Of a stretch of DNA of 46,934 nucleotides, positions 42,420 through 46,934 are shown in pieces; the first letter of the stretch is position 1; each line of letters begins with the position of its first letter. The DNA is from Estrella lausannensis (lineage in GTDB: Bacteria > Chlamydiota > Chlamydiia > Chlamydiales > Criblamydiaceae). The stretch is taken from positions 222,066-268,999 of the forward strand of contig NZ_CWGJ01000028.1 in NCBI RefSeq assembly GCF_900000175.1. Reading direction: 5' to 3'. The translations under genes were made by a program, and so were the position numbers. The notes beneath the pieces were generated by a model that was not told the DNA's origin, searched no databases, and worked only from the letters and a program-made list of their open reading frames with translations.

Positions 42420-42950
42420 TTACAGCGAGCTTTGCAAAATCTCAAGCCTCTCTTTGATGACATCGGTCATAGCCTGGCCCTGTCCTGTTTTCTCCAGCGT
42501 GGGTGACGCTGTATCGAGCCAGAGTAGTGTCATGCCGATCAGGGACAGAAGTGTGTCCTTTTGGATTTCTTCCCCTGGTTTCAAGAAGGTGTAGCGGAAG
42601 AAGACCTGGCGTAAGTTTTCATCCAGGATAAACCCCGGGGTCGGGATGGCTCGATTGAAAAAGTTGACGGAGCGCAGCACTTCCCACAGGCTTCCTTCTT
42701 CGATGGTAAAGGGTAGGAAACAGGTGAAGTGAATGAACGATTCGTGGTGCTCGGAAGCGCCTTCAATGGGCATCGAGACGGCTGCTTCCTCATTTTTGAT
42801 GATGAGTTTCCGCCCTCTTCCTTGATCGTCTTCAGGAAGATTCATCAGAAGATACTGGCTCGGTCCTGCCTGTTCTTCGTTCATCCAGTTTGTGATGTAT
42901 CCTGCTTCATGCAAGATTTTCTCAATACGTTCTAGTTGACTGTCTTTCAT
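42420..42950 (-). CDS. Small acidic protein, YbjN/type III chaperone-like (tentative)
   Basis: 176 aa, no signal peptide, acidic overall. The pattern of an N-terminal helix (QLERIEKILHEAGY), antiparallel strands (KLIIKNEEAAVSMPIE, ESFIHFTCFLPFTI), a central helix (WEVLRSVNFFNRA), further strands (LRQVFFRYTFL) and a closing helix is what CesT/YbjN-fold proteins show, including class I type III secretion chaperones. The gene follows the 828-aa ankyrin/coiled-coil gene by 13 bp on the same strand, the usual position of a chaperone for its effector. Fold and role are inferred from pattern only; no motif decides it. Confidence 0.65.
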   Translation of the reverse strand: MKDSQLERIEKILHEAGYITNWMNEEQAGPSQYLLMNLPEDDQGRGRKLIIKNEEAAVSMPIEGASEHHESFIHFTCFLPFTIEEGSLWEVLRSVNFFNRAIPTPGFILDENLRQVFFRYTFLKPGEEIQKDTLLSLIGMTLLWLDTASPTLEKTGQGQAMTDVIKERLEILQSSL

Positions 42951-42962
42951 TGCATCGGCTCC

Positions 42963-45449
42963 TTAGGTTGTGAAGAATTTCATTAAACACCCTTCCGGAT
43001 CTTCATTGAACTCGGCCTCGGTGGTGCCATTGGCTTTAACAAGCGAGTAAATGAAATCCCGCCCATCTTGATAGCCCAGGGCTCCTTTGAGGGCGTTGAA
43101 TCTCTCATTGAACTGCTCTCTTGTCATCCCCACTTGACGGGCCATCTGATGCTCTTTGAGCTCTTGATCGACCCTCGCAAGCCTGCCTTCTAAATCATTT
43201 GCTTTATTGGTCAACTCTGTGTGTTCCTTTGAGCCGGGTTCGGGCTTCTCGAAAGCTGCAAAGGCGATCTCATATCCTACATACAGATCATGGTAAACTC
43301 TGTCCAGCTCACTCTCCAGGTTCGATTTATCCTTCGTCAGGTTTGTTTCATGTTCTTTATCTGCAGTAGCATGCCTCTCCCATTGCCTCAGATCTTTCCC
43401 TATCTGAGTTAGCCTGGAATCAATGAAGGCCGCACGTTCGGTAAGCTGCGTATGCTCTTTGGATCCAGGCTCCGGTTTTTCAAACGTTCCCAAGGCAATT
43501 TCATACCCCTCCAATTCGCGCTCAATCTGCGTGCGTTCCGACTCCAGTCTCTTTTTTTCTCCCTGCATTTGCTTGGCATCATTATTGGTTACCCGATAGG
43601 GTGCATCCGCTTCTACTGGTACGGGAGGCTTAGATCTTAGCGTAGGTGCTTTATTCCAAAGCCACCCCACTCCTGAAGAAAGGGCGGAGCCAATTGACGG
43701 AATCGCGCTTTGGGCTATCCCTACGACCAGGGGGATATGAGCCGCGTTGTCGACTGCAGCATTGATCCCGACGCTCGTGTCGCCGCTAATTACCCTATTG
43801 TAAAATTGATAACACGCATAACCCATCATAAGCGTAGAGGCTATGTTAGCTCCTGCCAAAACACCTTTTGACTGGATCTCGGACGAGAGTTTATCTATCT
43901 CTTTCTGAACGAGGACGGACTGTTCATAGACGCCGCTCATTTTCATTTCGACGAGGGTCGCCAATAAATTATTTCTCTCAACCGGACCAGCACTGATCTG
44001 GGAGTAGAAGGCGCCGAGTTCTCCATAGGCCGAGTTAAGACTGGTGGCAATATCCTGGAGACGCTCTCTTCTGAGGCGTAGATCGTGTATATCATTGATA
44101 TTTTGAAGGGCATTAAATGTCGTTGCCAAAAGGCCGGATGCATTGGTTAATGCTTTAGCGCCTTGGGCAGCTACTCCTGCGAGTTCTCCAGCGAAAGCCG
44201 TGGCGGTGCCTTGTGTTCCTTGAAAGAAGGCGACATGTTTCTTGTAGACTTCCAATTCAGAATTTCTTGCCTCTTTGCGGCCATGTTCTTTCAGCACCCC
44301 AATATCTTGTTGAAGCCGATTTTTTTCTTTGATCAGAGCGGATTTTGCCGGTTCTTTAGCCTGGCTAATCTGCACATCCAACTGATCTATCTTTTCTCTA
44401 AGCTGTGCGACTTTCTCCTCTAGGGCAACGTTTCTTTTCCCAAGTTTTGACTCTTCGATGCTAAGCGAACCCTCTTTTAAGGCAGGCACTAAGGCCTGCA
44501 TCGGAGTTACATAAGCGGCTACGCTAGCCGGAACTTGAACATGAGCTGCAACAGTAGGCAGTTGACCGATGGCCAGTGCTCCATAATCAAGGGCTGCTTG
44601 TGCAAATCCGCCGGGAGTTAGCTTGGCGGGAGGTGTCAGTATTTCTGCAGTCGGTCGTGGAAGGTGGGATGCGGCCTGCCCCATGATGTTCTTAGCGAGA
44701 TATTTTTGGGCGTCCAATGAAAGATTACCGTTAAGGGAAAGGAAGTTCGGCGGTATTTTTGCGCCTGCGCGGACAAAGGCTTTGATGGTGGGCAGGTGAT
44801 TGGCATGGATGGCAGTTTCCAGGGGAGTTTGGCGATCCCCGTTCATGGCCTCTAAATGGGCTCCGTACTCTGCAAGCGCTGTAACCGCTTTGGCCCCGTC
44901 CTTTAAACTTGCGGCTAAATGCAGCAAAGTACTTCCGCTGGCATTGGACGAGCCGACGTCGATATCGCAGAGGAAAAGCATATTGCTGACAAACTGCTTA
45001 TCTCCATGCGTGACGAACTTCAAGAGGGCCGATGGATCTTGCAGCACCTCTTTGAGCTGCAAAACGGCGGCAGGTATCCCGTCTTCCGTGTGGATTTCAG
45101 CGAATGAAGCCACGTCACTGCGGGGCAGATGATGCAGCAGATGATCCATCCCCTCATTGAATCTCTCTGTGCGTGAGTTGAATACCTGCTCGAAAACCTC
45201 ATTCATTTTGGCACGTACTTCAGGCGAGCAACGCGTGTCTGCGAGTTGCTTGTATTGATTGAGAGTGTGGGCAATTTTGGGGTTGTCTGTCTGTAGGTAC
45301 TCTTGGTTCGCGAGGATCGTAGAGGCAAATTTGAAGACCACGGTATCGACGGATTCCGTAACCGTCTTGGGGGTGATCTTATCGGCTATGGTCTGGTACT
45401 GGGATATAGTATTGGAAAATTCAGCCTGAGATTGAGATACGGGTAACAT
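42963..45449 (-). CDS. Ankyrin / coiled-coil protein with hydrophobic region, candidate effector
   Basis: 828 aa from ATG 45449, chosen for the strong GGAGG 5 nt upstream (the frame runs 7 codons further). Residues ~165-240 contain ankyrin repeats (NASGSTLLHLAASLKDGAKAV, NGDRQTPLETAIHANHLPTIKAF). Residues ~335-400 are a coiled coil. Moderately hydrophobic Ala/Gly-rich stretches follow (TATAFAGELAGVAAQGAKAL, and ~560-620). The C-terminal part has a second coiled coil with an internal duplication of ~42 residues, each beginning GYEIA(L/F)-x2-FEKPEPGSKEHT. No signal peptide. Composition and the chaperone-like gene downstream suggest a type III-secreted protein, perhaps inserting into host membranes. 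That role is inferred. Confidence 0.75.
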   Translation of the reverse strand: MLPVSQSQAEFSNTISQYQTIADKITPKTVTESVDTVVFKFASTILANQEYLQTDNPKIAHTLNQYKQLADTRCSPEVRAKMNEVFEQVFNSRTERFNEGMDHLLHHLPRSDVASFAEIHTEDGIPAAVLQLKEVLQDPSALLKFVTHGDKQFVSNMLFLCDIDVGSSNASGSTLLHLAASLKDGAKAVTALAEYGAHLEAMNGDRQTPLETAIHANHLPTIKAFVRAGAKIPPNFLSLNGNLSLDAQKYLAKNIMGQAASHLPRPTAEILTPPAKLTPGGFAQAALDYGALAIGQLPTVAAHVQVPASVAAYVTPMQALVPALKEGSLSIEESKLGKRNVALEEKVAQLREKIDQLDVQISQAKEPAKSALIKEKNRLQQDIGVLKEHGRKEARNSELEVYKKHVAFFQGTQGTATAFAGELAGVAAQGAKALTNASGLLATTFNALQNINDIHDLRLRRERLQDIATSLNSAYGELGAFYSQISAGPVERNNLLATLVEMKMSGVYEQSVLVQKEIDKLSSEIQSKGVLAGANIASTLMMGYACYQFYNRVISGDTSVGINAAVDNAAHIPLVVGIAQSAIPSIGSALSSGVGWLWNKAPTLRSKPPVPVEADAPYRVTNNDAKQMQGEKKRLESERTQIERELEGYEIALGTFEKPEPGSKEHTQLTERAAFIDSRLTQIGKDLRQWERHATADKEHETNLTKDKSNLESELDRVYHDLYVGYEIAFAAFEKPEPGSKEHTELTNKANDLEGRLARVDQELKEHQMARQVGMTREQFNERFNALKGALGYQDGRDFIYSLVKANGTTEAEFNEDPEGCLMKFFTT

Positions 45450-45629
45450 ACTAACCTCCGAATTCAACATCTATATAATTATATTTTACAAAGTAGATGT
45501 ATTAATGTAATTATCTTACTTTATTATTTGTTGTTTATTTTTCTTGTTAATAAATTTATTTAACGAAATGGTGGGTGGGTTTGTTATCCTAACTGGAGAA
45601 AGTGAGGTTGCTGTGAGCGGCTTGCTGTA

Positions 45630-46244
45630 GGATGCTGCAAGGCAAGCAACAGGTGATTTCGCTCTAATTGCCGTAGACGGGTCTGCTCCCCCCTCCCCAG
45701 CGGAAGGTCAAGAGGTCGCTCACGTACATAAGGGTCAGGACATTTGCTGATCGATGGAATGGGCAATCCTCTGGCTTTTGAAGCACCAGCAGAAAATGGC
45801 GCTGAAAGAAAAGAGGTCGCAAAGCTTAGAGCAAAAATTAAGGAAATACGCACAGAGAGGGAACAGATGACAGTTTTAGAAGCGGATGAAGGTTATGATG
45901 TCAAATGGCTAAGGTAAGCACTTTTGATAGCTCAGATTTTCCCTCTAATTCTTTATCGAAAAATTCGAGGTAGGAAATCGCCGACGATGCAGGAAGTTTG
46001 CTCGTTGTTCGGATTGACGAGAAAACGCTGGATGGTAGAGCGGGCATTTGTATGGCTTAAACGCAGATGCCGTCGATTACTTTTACGGTGGGAGAGAATA
46101 GCGATTATTTGGAGCGGTTTTGCAACCCTTGGCTTGATCTTATACATGGGTGAAAATTTTATTTGGATAGGTTCTAGGAAGCATCAGAATGATAGCAGAT
46201 TCTTTAAACTATTTAAGCGGCAAAGCCCCCCACACTCCCATTGA
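45630..46244 (+). pseudogene. IS5-type DDE transposase remnant
   Basis: Translated pieces in + frames line up with an IS5-family transposase: IAVDGSAPPSPAEGQEVAHVHKGQD, then after a frameshift LLIDGMGNPLAFEAPAENGAERKEV, VLEADEGYDVKWLR, an in-frame TAA near 45915, IRGRKSP, and finally the C-terminal block RWMVERAFVWLKRRCRRLLLRWERIA followed by SGFATLGLILY. At least one frameshift and one stop, and the N-terminal part is missing, so the element is dead. The longest open piece is 45924-46244. Terminal inverted repeats were not identified. The left limit is approximate. Confidence 0.8.
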
Positions 46245-46347
46245 TAATATTTACCCATCAAACATCTTTAATTTAACAATATTTATTGTTATAATATCTT
46301 TTCAAATTAAATTTAATGTTATTAACTTAATAAAGTTTTGGTGTTTT

Positions 46348-46934
46348 GTGAATTTAAATTTTAATCAAAAGTGTGGGAGTTATAGCAAATTTTCTCGTCG
46401 ACTGGATGAAATTGGGATCGAGCTGGGAAAAACCAACGGAAGTGAAATTCTAGAGAGGGTGGCGAACTTTATCGATAAGAACAAGGAAGTTTTTCAGAAC
46501 GAAAAGGGTGCAGCGGTCCACTTCAACTCCTTAGCGATGAGGGTTCAACGTATTTCTAAAGACAATCCCCTGATTGATAAGTTGAGGGAGTGTTCCCTTC
46601 AACTTCTTCCCTTCGATAGCAATCACGTCAAAGAGTCTATCGAATTTTTTCATACAGCTATCCATGTCGAGCAGCAACAACTCCGGGCTATGGCAGATTG
46701 GATCAATCTGAACAAAATTCCTCTAGGCAGTCTCAAACTTTCGATGAGAGAACTCGGGAATTTGCTGCTTAGATTAGAGTATATAAATTTTGAAAATTAC
46801 GACATCGAATCTGAAGACGTGGATACGCTGGTAAAAACCTTGCTGCGTACGGATCTGAAATTTGCAACCTCAGATGAAAATTCCTTAGCTGAGATCGCGA
46901 AGCTCTGCGCCAGGCAAGATGGCTGGGGCACGGC
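46348..46934 (+). CDS. Partial gene of unknown function, runs off the window end
   Basis: An open + frame of at least 195 codons from a possible GTG start at 46348 to the end of the window, with no stop. The N terminus reads NLNFNQKCGSYSKFSRRLDEIGIELG and continues as a helical, charged protein (ILERVANFIDKNKEVFQNEKG, SLAMRVQRISKDNPLIDKLREC). No domain recognised and no clear ribosome-binding site, so the start is uncertain. It lies beyond a very AT-rich 100-bp stretch and the decayed transposase. An uninterrupted frame of this length with sensible composition is unlikely by chance. Confidence 0.6.
   Translation, partial: MNLNFNQKCGSYSKFSRRLDEIGIELGKTNGSEILERVANFIDKNKEVFQNEKGAAVHFNSLAMRVQRISKDNPLIDKLRECSLQLLPFDSNHVKESIEFFHTAIHVEQQQLRAMADWINLNKIPLGSLKLSMRELGNLLLRLEYINFENYDIESEDVDTLVKTLLRTDLKFATSDENSLAEIAKLCARQDGWGT

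Noticed and set aside
43190-43520. Near-identical DNA segments inside the 828-aa gene as a mobile repeat
   Set aside because: They are an in-frame internal duplication of a coiled-coil segment and are better described as a protein repeat.

Overview
The window looks like a chromosomal segment of an amoeba-associated, obligate intracellular bacterium, most likely an environmental chlamydia (Waddlia/Criblamydia/Estrella/Simkania-type). This is an inference from gene content. There is an NTT-type ATP/ADP translocase, F-box proteins (one fused to LRR, one to Sel1 repeats), ankyrin-repeat proteins, a eukaryote-like Cys phosphatase, and a degraded mitochondrial-carrier-family gene, all beside ordinary bacterial metabolic, efflux and regulatory genes. 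Neither an rRNA nor a tRNA gene nor a CRISPR array was recognised.

Layout. 0.1-2.8 kb: tight + strand operon of a YheO/DauR-like regulator, a PLP aminotransferase and an ornithine-cyclodeaminase-family enzyme. 3.4-6.9 kb: patatin-like lipoprotein, cold-shock protein and DEAD-box RNA helicase. 7.0-10.0 kb: candidate host-interaction genes (F-box/LRR protein, secreted protein of unknown function, HCX5R phosphatase). 10.8-15.2 kb: a probably exported polysaccharide-pyruvyl-transferase-like protein followed by three tandem paralogues of a GH130/GT108-like five-bladed propeller, each with a signal peptide. 15.2-17.2 kb: FCD-type GntR regulator plus MATE exporter. 17.2-18.7 kb: leader region with repeated hairpins, then the frameshifted mitochondrial-carrier gene. 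18.8-20.7 kb: secreted protein, FMN reductase, 4HBT thioesterase.

20.8-28.5 kb: the most striking block, on the minus strand. Three consecutive ~670-700 aa paralogues have N-terminal ankyrin repeats and a strongly conserved C-terminal module (HxIGLxF ... FCN+G ... QK-Q-x3-NCPVAS), followed 8 bp later by an F-box/Sel1 protein ending in an NLS-like PAAKRPRVE motif. I read this as an effector island whose paralogues may carry a cysteine-hydrolase domain; the catalytic assignment is a hypothesis. 28.7-30.4 kb: two unrecognised genes. 30.5-32.9 kb: NTT nucleotide translocase divergent from a LysR regulator; the intergenic sequence shares a 20-nt motif with the GntR-MATE promoter. 32.9-38.6 kb: complete tripartite RND efflux operon (MFP, RND, outer-membrane factor). 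38.9-42.3 kb: CsaA-like tRNA-binding protein, a GNAT-GrpB-GNAT three-domain fusion, and 3-methyladenine glycosylase I. 42.4-45.4 kb: an 828-aa ankyrin/coiled-coil candidate effector followed by a small acidic chaperone-like protein. 45.6-46.2 kb: decayed IS5-type transposase. 46.3 kb to the end: a partial gene of unknown function.

A dispersed inverted-repeat family (ends resembling ATACCGAAAGTGTCTCAAAA) occurs at about nine intergenic sites, nearly always next to host-interaction or surface genes. It explains several spurious small open frames.
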